From: an uncultured Desulfobulbaceae bacterium
GTDB lineage: Bacteria; Desulfobacterota; Desulfobulbia; Desulfobulbales; Desulfobulbaceae
DNA: 64,000 nucleotides
Reading direction: 5' to 3'
Assembly: GCA_947259225.1 (NCBI GenBank)
Contig: CAMYLK010000014.1
Location: 21,279 to 85,278 of the forward strand
Below the pieces are notes generated by a model. That model worked only from the letters and a program-made list of their open reading frames with translations. It searched no databases and was not told where the DNA came from. Made by a program: the position numbers and the translations under genes. Shown here one piece after another: positions 51,140 to 59,825 of the stretch (the first letter of the stretch is position 1; the number at the start of each line of letters is the position of its first letter).

Positions 51140-53272
51140 ATGGATAATCAATCCCTCAGGGAAAAGTGGCTTCATGTAACAACTCATAGCGCAGCAGGAA
51201 TTCTTGTTGCTCTCCTGCTCTGGTTTTCCGGTCTGCTAACCGGGGTGGAAGGGAAAACGTATGATCTCCGAGCTTCGTTTTTCGCGAAACCATCACCAGC
51301 CAGTGAATCAATTGTCCTTGTTGTTGTTGATCAGGCAAGCATTGACTGGATAGCTGAGAATATGGGAATAGGGTGGCCCTGGCCCAGAGAGCTTTTTGGA
51401 TCAATCATAACGAACTGTATTCGGCGGGGTGCTGATTCTGTGGGATTTGATGTTTTTTTTACCGAAAACTCCACCTACGGTGTTCATGATGACATCAAAC
51501 TGAAAAACGCAATGCTCCAGGCTGGAAGCTTTGCACTGGGTTCTGTATTTCCCTCCAGTGAATCAGGCCATTTTGAGAAATGGCCTGAAAATATATCTCC
51601 TCCTCAATACAACATCCAAACTGATCCTGACACACTCTCCCAGCTACCTTCATTTCCCCACAGTACTTTTCCTGTGCCGGAGCTTGTTACCAACGGAATT
51701 GTACTGTCCAATGTACAGCATAAAGCTGACAAGGATGGGATATACAGGAGAATACATCCTTTCGTTATGTTTGACGATACACTCCTTCCAGCTCTGGGAT
51801 TGGGTGTATACCTTGCAGCCTATCCAAAAACCGAGATTGGTATTTTATCAGGGAAAATAACTGTTGACGGACAGGTCGTACCAATTGACAAAGACGGTAA
51901 TACTCTTCTTAACTTCAGAGGTCCTCGCGGATCTTATAAATTAATTAGTGCGGCCTCGGTGATTCGTACTGAATTTCAACTTATCAATGAAGAAATCACC
52001 CGGGATGAAATACCGGATGACCTGGAAGGCAAACATGTCATTTTCGGTTATATTGCCCCGGGTCTTCATGACCTGAGACCTTCGCCAACCGACGGAGCTT
52101 TTTCAGGTGTTGAAATTAACGCCACACTATTGGATAATTTACTGACCGGTGACTTTATCAAGCCCGTCAGCAATGCGCAGACAATATTCAGAATTATCAT
52201 CCTTACATGTATAGCCACATATACTCTCTCAATTTTTTCCAAGCAGCGCACCCAGATTGCATACGCTTTTATACTGACATTGTTCCCGATTGGCATCGCT
52301 TTCTTTTTATACAGAGTGGGTTATGATTTCAAGCTGGTACCTGTCCAGACAGCAGTTGTATTGAGTACTGCCACATACATTGCACACAGATATTTTATTG
52401 TCGGGAAGCAGGAAAAATTTATCCGGCATTCCTTTAAACACTACCTGAGCCCTCATGTCATTGATCTGCTGATTGAAAATCCTGACAAACTGAAACTTGG
52501 CGGCGAGCGAAAGGAACTTTCCCTATTCTTCTCCGACCTTGAAGGGTTTACTACTATCTCAGAAGGTCTTGGACCGGAAGAACTGACCCACCTTCTCAAC
52601 GAATACCTGACAGAAATGACTAATATTATTCTTGAAGAACAGGGAACAGTCGACAAATATGAGGGTGATGCCATTATAGCTTTCTGGAATGCACCGCTCG
52701 ACATCAATAATCATGCTGAGTTAGCCGTTCGGGCTGCATTGAGGTGCCAGGAAAGACTTTCTGAGATGCGTCCTGTTTTTTTAAGAAAATATGGCAAAAA
52801 TCTGAACATGCGAATAGGAATAAATACAGGCTTCGCTGTAGCGGGGAACATGGGGTCCTCTAACCGTTTTGACTATACAGTTTTAGGGGATGCAGTAAAT
52901 CTTGCAGCCAGACTTGAAGGCGCTAATAAAAATTTCTGTACATATACAATGATTTCCGAGTCCACATATAAACAACTCGGTGATAACTTTTTCTGCCGCG
53001 AACTTGCAAGACTCCGAGTCGTTGGCAGGAAAGAAGCAGTAAAGGTATACGAACCTTTTTCATATACAAACAATGTTTTCCGGGAAGGTTTTAATATATT
53101 TAATAAAGGGCTTAATTATTTTCATGAAGGTGAATTCAAACTGGCTTTTGATGAATTCATAAAAATAGCGGAACAGGACAAGGCAGCCAAGTGTTACGCG
53201 ATAAAATGCAGAAAATTTTTCAACAGTCCTCCCGTCGAATGGGAAGGGGTTTGGGAACTTGATGCAAAATAA
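51140..53272 (+). CDS. CHASE2-domain adenylate/guanylate cyclase
   Basis: A 710-residue membrane receptor. One N-terminal membrane helix (~17-34), an extracytoplasmic CHASE2 sensor (~38-340; DLRASFF, VVVDQASIDWI), three membrane helices (~345-420), then a class III nucleotide cyclase domain (~455-635). Metal-binding aspartates are in LFFSDLEGFTT and VDKYEGDAIIAFW, and the NxxxR catalytic pair in GDAVNLAARLEGANK. The C-terminal ~60 residues look like a helical repeat of the TPR type. It converts ATP to cAMP in response to an unknown periplasmic signal. It follows the M48 gene by 32 bases. Confidence 0.9.
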   Translation: MDNQSLREKWLHVTTHSAAGILVALLLWFSGLLTGVEGKTYDLRASFFAKPSPASESIVLVVVDQASIDWIAENMGIGWPWPRELFGSIITNCIRRGADSVGFDVFFTENSTYGVHDDIKLKNAMLQAGSFALGSVFPSSESGHFEKWPENISPPQYNIQTDPDTLSQLPSFPHSTFPVPELVTNGIVLSNVQHKADKDGIYRRIHPFVMFDDTLLPALGLGVYLAAYPKTEIGILSGKITVDGQVVPIDKDGNTLLNFRGPRGSYKLISAASVIRTEFQLINEEITRDEIPDDLEGKHVIFGYIAPGLHDLRPSPTDGAFSGVEINATLLDNLLTGDFIKPVSNAQTIFRIIILTCIATYTLSIFSKQRTQIAYAFILTLFPIGIAFFLYRVGYDFKLVPVQTAVVLSTATYIAHRYFIVGKQEKFIRHSFKHYLSPHVIDLLIENPDKLKLGGERKELSLFFSDLEGFTTISEGLGPEELTHLLNEYLTEMTNIILEEQGTVDKYEGDAIIAFWNAPLDINNHAELAVRAALRCQERLSEMRPVFLRKYGKNLNMRIGINTGFAVAGNMGSSNRFDYTVLGDAVNLAARLEGANKNFCTYTMISESTYKQLGDNFFCRELARLRVVGRKEAVKVYEPFSYTNNVFREGFNIFNKGLNYFHEGEFKLAFDEFIKIAEQDKAAKCYAIKCRKFFNSPPVEWEGVWELDAK

Positions 53273-53433
53273 AAACATACCATAAACGTATACCTCTCTT
53301 TGTTTTTGATTGACCATTCCTCCTCCTAAATGATAATCTATAAAAGATGTTTCATTATAAACTCATTAAGAATTCGTCTTCATTCTATATTATAATTAAA
53401 TAACATAGTATGAATCAGTGGAGAATCTTATAG

Positions 53434-54114
53434 ATGCTGACTATCTGTGAAGATTGCGGAAAAAAATATAATATCAACGAGTCTCGTATCAGAGGCAGTC
53501 GTGCTCGTTTTACCTGCAAAGAGTGTGGTCACATAATCATTGTTAATAAGTCTGATACAAACCGCCCTCTAATATCTTCAGCATCCGCTTTAAATGCTTC
53601 CTTCGACGAATCAAGCACCATTGATCTTCTCAAGGAAATGGAAGCGCCTTTTGTTGATTCAAACCAAGAGAAAGAGGCATCCAAATTGACTGAAACGGAA
53701 CAGAAACAACCGTTAGTAAAAAGAAAAAACAGAGGAATTCCACTCTTTGCTTATTTTATTATTGGAATGCTGTTTTCCCTAATCTGTGTTTCCCTAGCAA
53801 CAGGTTACCTCTATACTGAACACCTGTACTCTGAATATCTGTCAGATATATCAAAACCTGTAGAAGGGTACCGGCAGGACCTAATGGTCGAATCTACGTT
53901 TATATTTGGAGCAGTCTGGTCGGTTGCCTTACTTTTCATTGTTATTCTGGGAGGGTATGTTCACAAAAGATTCAAACAATTGGTAGGAGCAGCAAACAAA
54001 CTGGGTACAGGGGATTATGATGTTACAATAGTTAAAAGAGGTCCCAGGGAAGTACGTGACCTGGCCTTTTCTCTGGAAAGAATCCGTAACCATTTGAAAA
54101 AAAATTTATTATAA
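53434..54114 (+). CDS. Zinc-ribbon membrane protein with a HAMP-like tail
   Basis: A 226-residue protein. The N-terminal MJ0042-type zinc ribbon has Cys5, Cys8, Cys28 and Cys31. A polar linker leads to two membrane segments (~101-126 and ~152-174) with a short extracytoplasmic loop, and the last ~50 residues look like a HAMP linker (KLGTGDYDVTI, REVRDLAFSLERI). No output domain follows the HAMP, so it may dimerise with another signalling protein or be a truncated receptor. It stands between the cyclase and the pilin-like gene, both on the same strand. Confidence 0.65.
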   Translation: MLTICEDCGKKYNINESRIRGSRARFTCKECGHIIIVNKSDTNRPLISSASALNASFDESSTIDLLKEMEAPFVDSNQEKEASKLTETEQKQPLVKRKNRGIPLFAYFIIGMLFSLICVSLATGYLYTEHLYSEYLSDISKPVEGYRQDLMVESTFIFGAVWSVALLFIVILGGYVHKRFKQLVGAANKLGTGDYDVTIVKRGPREVRDLAFSLERIRNHLKKNLL

Positions 54115-54173
54115 CTAGAGATTTTTGTCTATCAAAGTATAAAATTTTATTTTTTATAGAGAGTAGACTTTTT

Positions 54174-54665
54174 ATGAAAAAATTTATTAAATATAACAAT
54201 GGATTCACTATCATTGAATTAATGGTCACCGTAGCTGTTATAGCTATTCTGGCAGCTATTGCCATTCCCAACTTTCTGGGTTTCCAGGAGAGAGCAAAGA
54301 GAAAAGCAATTATAGAGGTTGCATCATCTTCTAAAGGAGAACTTTATCACTGGATAGAAGCTACTCAAAACCGTCAAAGAGGTGTTCTTGATGTTGATGG
54401 CAATGGTGTAGCTGGCCCGGCAGAAATCCATACAAACCTCCTAACAGTCCCCAATTCCTGGATAGCTGCCTATTATAGCAAAATAGGACACACGGCGTTA
54501 TCCCCTTGGGTTAATACCAAGGATTTATTTACAGTTGCGCCGTTAGCTCCCCTTAATACCGGACAGATTACATTGAGTCAGTTTAACGGTGGCAGGGGAA
54601 TTAAAATTCTTGCCCTGGATTTGGGTGGCAAAACCTTGTATATTGATTCAATTTCAGTCGAATAA
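54174..54665 (+). CDS. Type IV pilin-like prepilin
   Basis: A 163-residue type IV pilin or pseudopilin. The class III signal is a short polar leader ending in glycine at position 10 with cleavage before Phe (NNG-FTIIEL) and Glu at mature position 5, followed by a hydrophobic helix that includes AVIAILAAIAIPNFLGF. The globular part ends in a C-terminal LALDLGGKTLYID segment, without the C-terminal disulfide pair of PilA pilins. It stands alone without assembly genes, so it needs a pilus or type II secretion machine encoded elsewhere. Confidence 0.85.
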   Translation: MKKFIKYNNGFTIIELMVTVAVIAILAAIAIPNFLGFQERAKRKAIIEVASSSKGELYHWIEATQNRQRGVLDVDGNGVAGPAEIHTNLLTVPNSWIAAYYSKIGHTALSPWVNTKDLFTVAPLAPLNTGQITLSQFNGGRGIKILALDLGGKTLYIDSISVE

Positions 54666-54717
54666 TTCCAGTAGAAAAATCAATCTGTACCCTTTGCCTC
54701 GACCTTTCGTTCTTCTA

Positions 54718-54747
54718 TAAAAAACATGCTTGTCCAGCATAGGTTTA
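54718..54747 (-). terminator. Possible terminator after rlmN
   Basis: On the minus strand an imperfect stem (AAACctATGCT / AGCATGTTT, 5-base loop) is followed by T-rich sequence. It lies in the 142-base gap between the convergent pilin and rlmN genes. Confidence 0.35.
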
Positions 54748-54807
54748 CGACCAAAAAATCTGTGCCCCCTTAGGAAAACTTTTTCAATGGTGACTAATCG
54801 CTGATTC

Positions 54808-55872
54808 TCAATCTACTGAAATCTTAGTAACTATTTTTCCCGCAAGTTGGCCGCATGCCGCGGAAATGTCTTCACCCCGGCTGTGACGGATAAAAACCGT
54901 ATAACCCTTTCTCCTGAGAATATCCTGGAACCGTAGAATTCGATCCCTGTTCGGACTGCGAAACTCATTATCTGCTGTAACGTTCATAGCCAGAAGATTT
55001 ATTTTACAGGGTATATCTCGCAATAAATAAGCAAGTTTTTCAGCCGCTGCATCGGAGTCATTAACCTTGTCCAGCAGAGTGTATTCAAACATAATCCGCT
55101 GCCTTTTTTTCATGTTAAAATTCCTGCATTCCTCCAGTAGAGAATGAAGATTATATTTCTTGTTTATCGGCATGAGCATATTGCGGGTTTCATCATCCGT
55201 TGCATGAAGGGAGACTGCAAGGTTAACATCAGTTTTTCTACCTAGCTCAAGCATTTGTGGTACCAGGCCACAGGTGGATACAGTTATCCGCCGGCTTGCA
55301 AAGTCCAGCCCCCTCTGTTCCGTTAGAATTGAGAGCGCTGTCAATAGATTATCCAGATTTGCCAGGGGTTCTCCCATCCCCATAAACACAAGATTGCTCA
55401 ACTCCCCACGACCATTATCAACCATCCAGTCCCGCACTCCACAGACCTGGTTGACTATTTCTGCCGGTGTGAGATTGCGTGTAAACCCCATCATGCCGGT
55501 AAGGCAGAAAGTGCACCCCATGGCACAACCTGCCTGCGAGGATACACATAAGGTGTTTCGTTCCTCCTCGGGTATCAGTACGGACTCAATGACCAGTGAA
55601 TCTTCCAGCTTGAAACCGAATTTGACCGAACCGTCGCGGGAAATTTCTATAATAGGATTTTCAAACCTGCTGATTCTGGCTTTGTCTGTAAGAATTGCCC
55701 TGAACTCTTTAGCCAGATCAGTCATTTGTAAAAAATCGGTAATGCCCGGGCGATATAACCAGGATAGTATCTGGCGCCCCCTGAATGCAGGCTGACCAAG
55801 TGATTCAGCAAAACTGACAAGCTGATCCTGACTCAAATTTTTCAAGTCGGTTTTATTGTTTTGCACAGTCAT
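54808..55872 (-). CDS. rlmN: Dual-specificity 23S rRNA/tRNA adenine-C2 methyltransferase RlmN
   Basis: A 354-residue radical SAM methyltransferase that methylates A2503 of 23S rRNA and A37 of some tRNAs. Motifs: CAMGCTFCLTG (radical SAM CxxxCxxC), MGMGEPLANLDN, VSTCGLVP, NLAVSLHA, and the C-terminal RHSRGEDISAACGQL containing the methyl-carrying cysteine. N-terminal FRGRQILSWLYRPG is the usual RNA-binding lead. Length is normal. It is the last gene of the minus-strand serC group. Confidence 0.95.
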   Translation of the reverse strand: MTVQNNKTDLKNLSQDQLVSFAESLGQPAFRGRQILSWLYRPGITDFLQMTDLAKEFRAILTDKARISRFENPIIEISRDGSVKFGFKLEDSLVIESVLIPEEERNTLCVSSQAGCAMGCTFCLTGMMGFTRNLTPAEIVNQVCGVRDWMVDNGRGELSNLVFMGMGEPLANLDNLLTALSILTEQRGLDFASRRITVSTCGLVPQMLELGRKTDVNLAVSLHATDDETRNMLMPINKKYNLHSLLEECRNFNMKKRQRIMFEYTLLDKVNDSDAAAEKLAYLLRDIPCKINLLAMNVTADNEFRSPNRDRILRFQDILRRKGYTVFIRHSRGEDISAACGQLAGKIVTKISVD

Positions 55873-55889
55873 GGTAAACCGGAGAATGA

Positions 55890-56759
55890 CTACAGGGCCC
55901 TGAGGCTTTCAGGTTTCAGGGCTATTGCACCGTCAATTGCCTGGTCAACGAGTGCGATAAATTTCTTTTTGTCTCTGGGCAGTCTCCCTTCGAGAGCAAG
56001 ATAATTGGATGCGTGATTTGACTGGAACTGGGCTTTTTCCAGGTCCAGATTGACCAGCATGGTTCGAAGTTCTTTTAACAGTCCTTCCTGACCAGGAAGA
56101 CGAAACCTGCCTTTATTATACTCTCTACCCAATGGAGTATTATCAAGTAACATCAGAGTAAGGACTGCAATCTGGCTGGGTTCCATGAGGTTTAGTACAT
56201 CTGCAGTTGCCTGGGCGTGTTCCTGTGACAAGTCAGTACCACCAATTCCCAACAAAACAGTAACAGAGAGAAAAATACCTGCTTCACGGACCCTTCTTCC
56301 AGCCTGAATCATCTTTTTAGAATCCGCATCCTTACAGATATTTCTCAGAACAAGGTCGTGCCCTGATTCAAGCCCCATGTATATACGGCCCAGTCCCAGG
56401 TCTTTCAGAGCTATCAGTTCTTCAGCCGATCGCTTTAAAATATCATTGCTGTTGGCGTAAAGGCTGACCCTGCGGACATTCTGCAACCTTTCCTTTATAA
56501 GTTCCAGCAGGTTCTGCAATTCTGTCTGGGGTATTGCAAGGCCATTCCCGTCAGCCAGGAAAAGGGTTTTCTGGCGCAAACAATACTTTGCCGCGAATTC
56601 AAGGTCTTCCAGGATGATTGCCTTGTCTTTTATGTAAAATCGTTTGTTTCGATAGGCACCACAAAACGAACACGCATTATGCGAACAGCCAACTGTAGCC
56701 TGCAGGATAATCGAGTTAGCTTCGCTGGGAGGCCTGATTATGTTTCCTTCGTACTGCAT
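55890..56759 (-). CDS. Radical SAM protein with unusual C-x4-C-x2-C cluster motif
   Basis: A 289-residue radical SAM protein. The cluster cysteines are Cys25, Cys30 and Cys33 in GCSHNACSFCGAYR, one residue wider than the canonical CxxxCxxC, followed by FLADGNGLAIP, RRVSLYANSNDILKR and RIYMGLESGHDLVL, the usual SAM-binding ridge. Small proteins of this group are common in anaerobes and unassigned. It lies 17 bases upstream of rlmN on the same strand and directly downstream of serC. A tRNA- or cofactor-related role is possible but not supported by sequence. Confidence 0.75.
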   Translation of the reverse strand: MQYEGNIIRPPSEANSIILQATVGCSHNACSFCGAYRNKRFYIKDKAIILEDLEFAAKYCLRQKTLFLADGNGLAIPQTELQNLLELIKERLQNVRRVSLYANSNDILKRSAEELIALKDLGLGRIYMGLESGHDLVLRNICKDADSKKMIQAGRRVREAGIFLSVTVLLGIGGTDLSQEHAQATADVLNLMEPSQIAVLTLMLLDNTPLGREYNKGRFRLPGQEGLLKELRTMLVNLDLEKAQFQSNHASNYLALEGRLPRDKKKFIALVDQAIDGAIALKPESLRAL

Positions 56760-56774
56760 ATATGGCAGGGGAAA

Positions 56775-57857
56775 TTACCCGTTGGCTCGGGCAAAATGTT
56801 CCATGAACTGAACTAGAGCTTCCACACCTTCTGATGGAAAAGCATTATAAATAGAAGCGCGACAGCCGCCTATTGACCGATGCCCTTTAAGCCCGTCAAG
56901 ACCAATATCAGTAGCTTCGGCAATGAATTTTGCCTCGAGTTCAGGGGTGGGAAGGTTAAAGGAAATATTCATTTTTGAGCGGGATTCAAGCTCAGCATGT
57001 CCGCTATAGAACCCCGTGCTGTCTATGGCATCGTATATCATTGCAGCCTTTTGATTATTCAACTTTTCCATAGTATCAATGCCACCCGTTACTTTCAGCC
57101 ACTTCATCACCAGTCCCACACAATAAATTGCGAAGCAGGGTGGGGTGTTGAACATTGAGCCCTTATCGGCATGGGTTTTGTAACGCAGCATGGTTGGAAC
57201 ATTTTCCGGAACCCTGTCAAGCAGATCCTCCCGTATTATTACAACTGTCACCCCGGCAGGCCCCATGTTTTTCTGGGCCCCGGCAAAGATGACTCCGAAA
57301 CGGCTTACATCAATGCGCCTTGAAAATATGTCTGAAGACATGTCCGACACCAGGATTGCTTCCACTTGAGGAAAGGACTGAAACTGGGTGCCGTATATTG
57401 TATTGTTCGAAACAAAATAGAGATATTCACTCGCCGGGTCTAGGGTATATTCTTCACCCCTGGGCACACGATTAAACTTTGCCTCTTCACTGGAAAAGGC
57501 AACATCAATGTCTCCGAACAGCTTTGCCTCCTTTATTGCTTTATTCGACCAGGTACCGGTATTCAGATACGTTGCTTTCTTTCCTTTGCCAAGCAGGTTC
57601 ATGGGGACCATGAAAAACTGAGAGGAAGCTCCCCCCTGGAGAAAAAGAACCTTGTAATTGTCCGGAACCTCAAGGTTTTCCCTAATCAAAGCTTCAGCCT
57701 CATCGGTCACAGCCATAAACTCCTTGCTACGGTGACTGAGTTCGATCAGACCGATTCCCTTGTCATTGAAGTTTAATATATCCTTTGCCGCCTGTTGAAG
57801 GACGGGGTAGGGAAGGGTGGAAGGCCCCGGGCTGAAATTATAGATTCTCTCAGGCAT
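56775..57857 (-). CDS. serC: Phosphoserine aminotransferase
   Basis: A 360-residue class V PLP aminotransferase of SerC type, which makes 3-phosphoserine from 3-phosphohydroxypyruvate and glutamate (and the matching pyridoxal precursor). Marks are NFSPGPSTLPYPVLQQA at the start, LSHRSKEF, LFLQGGASSQF, the PLP-lysine AGAQKNMGPAG and the C-terminal GLKGHRSIGGCRASIYNA. Length is normal. It forms a minus-strand unit with the radical SAM protein and rlmN. 3-phosphoglycerate dehydrogenase is not in the window. Confidence 0.95.
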   Translation of the reverse strand: MPERIYNFSPGPSTLPYPVLQQAAKDILNFNDKGIGLIELSHRSKEFMAVTDEAEALIRENLEVPDNYKVLFLQGGASSQFFMVPMNLLGKGKKATYLNTGTWSNKAIKEAKLFGDIDVAFSSEEAKFNRVPRGEEYTLDPASEYLYFVSNNTIYGTQFQSFPQVEAILVSDMSSDIFSRRIDVSRFGVIFAGAQKNMGPAGVTVVIIREDLLDRVPENVPTMLRYKTHADKGSMFNTPPCFAIYCVGLVMKWLKVTGGIDTMEKLNNQKAAMIYDAIDSTGFYSGHAELESRSKMNISFNLPTPELEAKFIAEATDIGLDGLKGHRSIGGCRASIYNAFPSEGVEALVQFMEHFARANG

Positions 57858-57910
57858 TGAAAATTCTCCTTAAAACTATTGTATATATAAGGTCGAACTT
57901 AATAATCAAA

Positions 57911-58372
57911 TCATGTGTTCTGACGCATAACCTCGTAGAGGACAATACCTGCACACATGGCAAGATTAAGGCTGCGGATGTTTTTATTTTTCATCGGGAT
58001 GGTATAACAGCGGTCCCTGTACAGTGCAATGATTTCTTCAGACAAACCCTTTGTCTCTTTACCGAAAACCAGAAAACTTCCTGGAGGAAAACTTGTCTCA
58101 TAATAGGGACGCTCAACTTTCGTGGTGAAGAAGTACAGTTTACCCTCATCACAGGTCTCAAGAAATTCTTCAATACTCTGCCAATGTTGAATAACGACAT
58201 GGTTCCAGTAGTCAAGCCCCGCACGTTTCAGATGTTTATCGTCAACGCTGAAACCAAGTGGGTGGACAAGGTGGAGTACTGTATCGGTTGCACCGCATAA
58301 CCGCGCTATCGATCCTGTATTTGGCGGAATCTCCGGTTCGACAAGTACTATATGAAATCGTTTGTCATGCAT
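57911..58372 (-). CDS. trmL: tRNA (cytidine/uridine-34-2'-O)-methyltransferase
   Basis: A 153-residue SPOUT (trefoil-knot) methyltransferase: HIVLVEPEIPPNTGSIARLCGATDTVLHLVHPLGF in two stretches, FLVFGKETKGLSEE (SAM-binding loop) and SLNLAMCAGIVLYEVMRQ. This is the TrmL signature; the enzyme methylates the wobble base of tRNA-Leu isoacceptors. It lies 53 bases upstream of serC on the same strand and is divergent from lysC. Confidence 0.92.
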   Translation of the reverse strand: MHDKRFHIVLVEPEIPPNTGSIARLCGATDTVLHLVHPLGFSVDDKHLKRAGLDYWNHVVIQHWQSIEEFLETCDEGKLYFFTTKVERPYYETSFPPGSFLVFGKETKGLSEEIIALYRDRCYTIPMKNKNIRSLNLAMCAGIVLYEVMRQNT

Positions 58373-58494
58373 CTGTGTGATTCTTTTACATTACGAGTTA
58401 TTCAATTTTTAAAACACTGATTCTTTGTACAGAGTATCGAATGCGGTTGCAAATTTAAAAAATCGTCTTAAATTAAAAAATTCTGCTCTACGCA

Positions 58495-58500
58495 TATAAT
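58495..58500 (+). promoter_or_regulatory. Possible -10 box ahead of lysC
   Basis: A TATAAT hexamer lies 28 bases before the lysC ATG. No good -35 box is found at 16-18 bases, so support is weak. Confidence 0.3.
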
Positions 58501-58528
58501 TTAGAAATTATTACAGTACTCATAAAAA

Positions 58529-59773
58529 ATGGCACTGATAGTACAAAAGTTCGGGGGTACATCTGTTGGCAGCACTGATAAAATCAAAGCTGTTGCCCGG
58601 AGGGTTATCAAAAACCACCAACAGGGGAACCAGATGGTTGTTGTTTTGTCTGCCATGTCAGGCGATACTGATCGTTTGGTAGGGATGGCACATGATATTC
58701 AGACTATCCCTGATCTTCGTGAAATGGATATGCTCCTTGCAACCGGAGAACAGGTCACCATATCTCTTTTTGCCATGGCACTAAAAGAGGCAGGATATGA
58801 TGCCGTTTCCCTTCTTGGCGACCAGGTCCGAATCGAAACCACTGAAATGCACACCAAGGCAAGGATAAAGAGTATTGACACCACGCTTATCAGGAAACAT
58901 CTCGATGAGGGTAAAATCGTAACCATAGCCGGTTTCCAGGGAGTCACTGAAGAAGGTGACATTACAACCCTTGGACGGGGCGGTTCAGATACTACGGCAG
59001 TGGCCCTTGCCGCTGCTCTTAAGGCAAATGCCTGTGAAATTTTCACTGATGTTGAAGGAGTTTATACCACAGATCCGAACATATGTTCGGCAGCACGGAA
59101 AATTAATCGCATTTCCTACGATGAAATGCTTGAACTTGCCAGCCTGGGAGCCAAAATACTCGATATACGATCTGTCGGACTGGCCAAGAGATATAACGTA
59201 CCTTTGCACGTTCGGTCTACTTTTTCAGAAAACGAAGGAACCTGGGTTGTTGAGGAGGATAAAATTATGGAATCCATGCTGGTTTCCGGTGTGACCTACA
59301 ATAAAAATGAAGCTCGTATAACCATTACCAAGGTACCTGATCAGCCCGGAGTGGCGGCAAAAATATTTCTTCCCATTTCCGATGCCGGAATTGTTGTGGA
59401 TATGATAATTCAGAACACCCGTGCAGGCGACCTGACTGACATGACCTTTACAGTCATCAGGAGTGACTATGACAGAGCCATGAGTCTTCTCAAGGACATT
59501 TCCAAAGATATCAACGCAGAGTCAGTCTCCGGTGCGCAGGACATTGCAAAACTCTCGATCGTTGGAGTGGGGATGCGGAACCACTCCGGTATTGCGTCAA
59601 CCATGTTTCATATTCTTGCAAAGGAGGGTATCAATATCATGATGATCTCTACTTCTGAGATCAAAGTGTCCTGCATTATTGAGGAAAAATATACAGAATT
59701 GGCTGTACGGGCACTGCATGATGCTTTTGCCCTCGACAAGGATACCATTCCCGTGAGTGAAGAGACCCTGTAG
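58529..59773 (+). CDS. lysC: Aspartate kinase
   Basis: A 414-residue aspartokinase that phosphorylates aspartate, the first step to lysine, threonine, methionine and diaminopimelate. Motifs: VQKFGGTSVGS, FQGVTEEGDITTLGRGGSDTTAVALAA, and two C-terminal ACT domains (~265-340 and ~345-410; VPDQPGVAAKIF, IVGVGMRNHSGIAS) that bind feedback inhibitors. Length and layout match the usual ACT2-type kinase. It is followed by cimA after about 50 bases, so the two probably share transcription and feed branched-chain and aspartate-family synthesis. Confidence 0.95.
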   Translation: MALIVQKFGGTSVGSTDKIKAVARRVIKNHQQGNQMVVVLSAMSGDTDRLVGMAHDIQTIPDLREMDMLLATGEQVTISLFAMALKEAGYDAVSLLGDQVRIETTEMHTKARIKSIDTTLIRKHLDEGKIVTIAGFQGVTEEGDITTLGRGGSDTTAVALAAALKANACEIFTDVEGVYTTDPNICSAARKINRISYDEMLELASLGAKILDIRSVGLAKRYNVPLHVRSTFSENEGTWVVEEDKIMESMLVSGVTYNKNEARITITKVPDQPGVAAKIFLPISDAGIVVDMIIQNTRAGDLTDMTFTVIRSDYDRAMSLLKDISKDINAESVSGAQDIAKLSIVGVGMRNHSGIASTMFHILAKEGINIMMISTSEIKVSCIIEEKYTELAVRALHDAFALDKDTIPVSEETL

Positions 59774-59825
59774 CCGCTACATTTATTCGTTTCTAACGGT
59801 CTCTTCTTCACAAGAGAGATATCTC

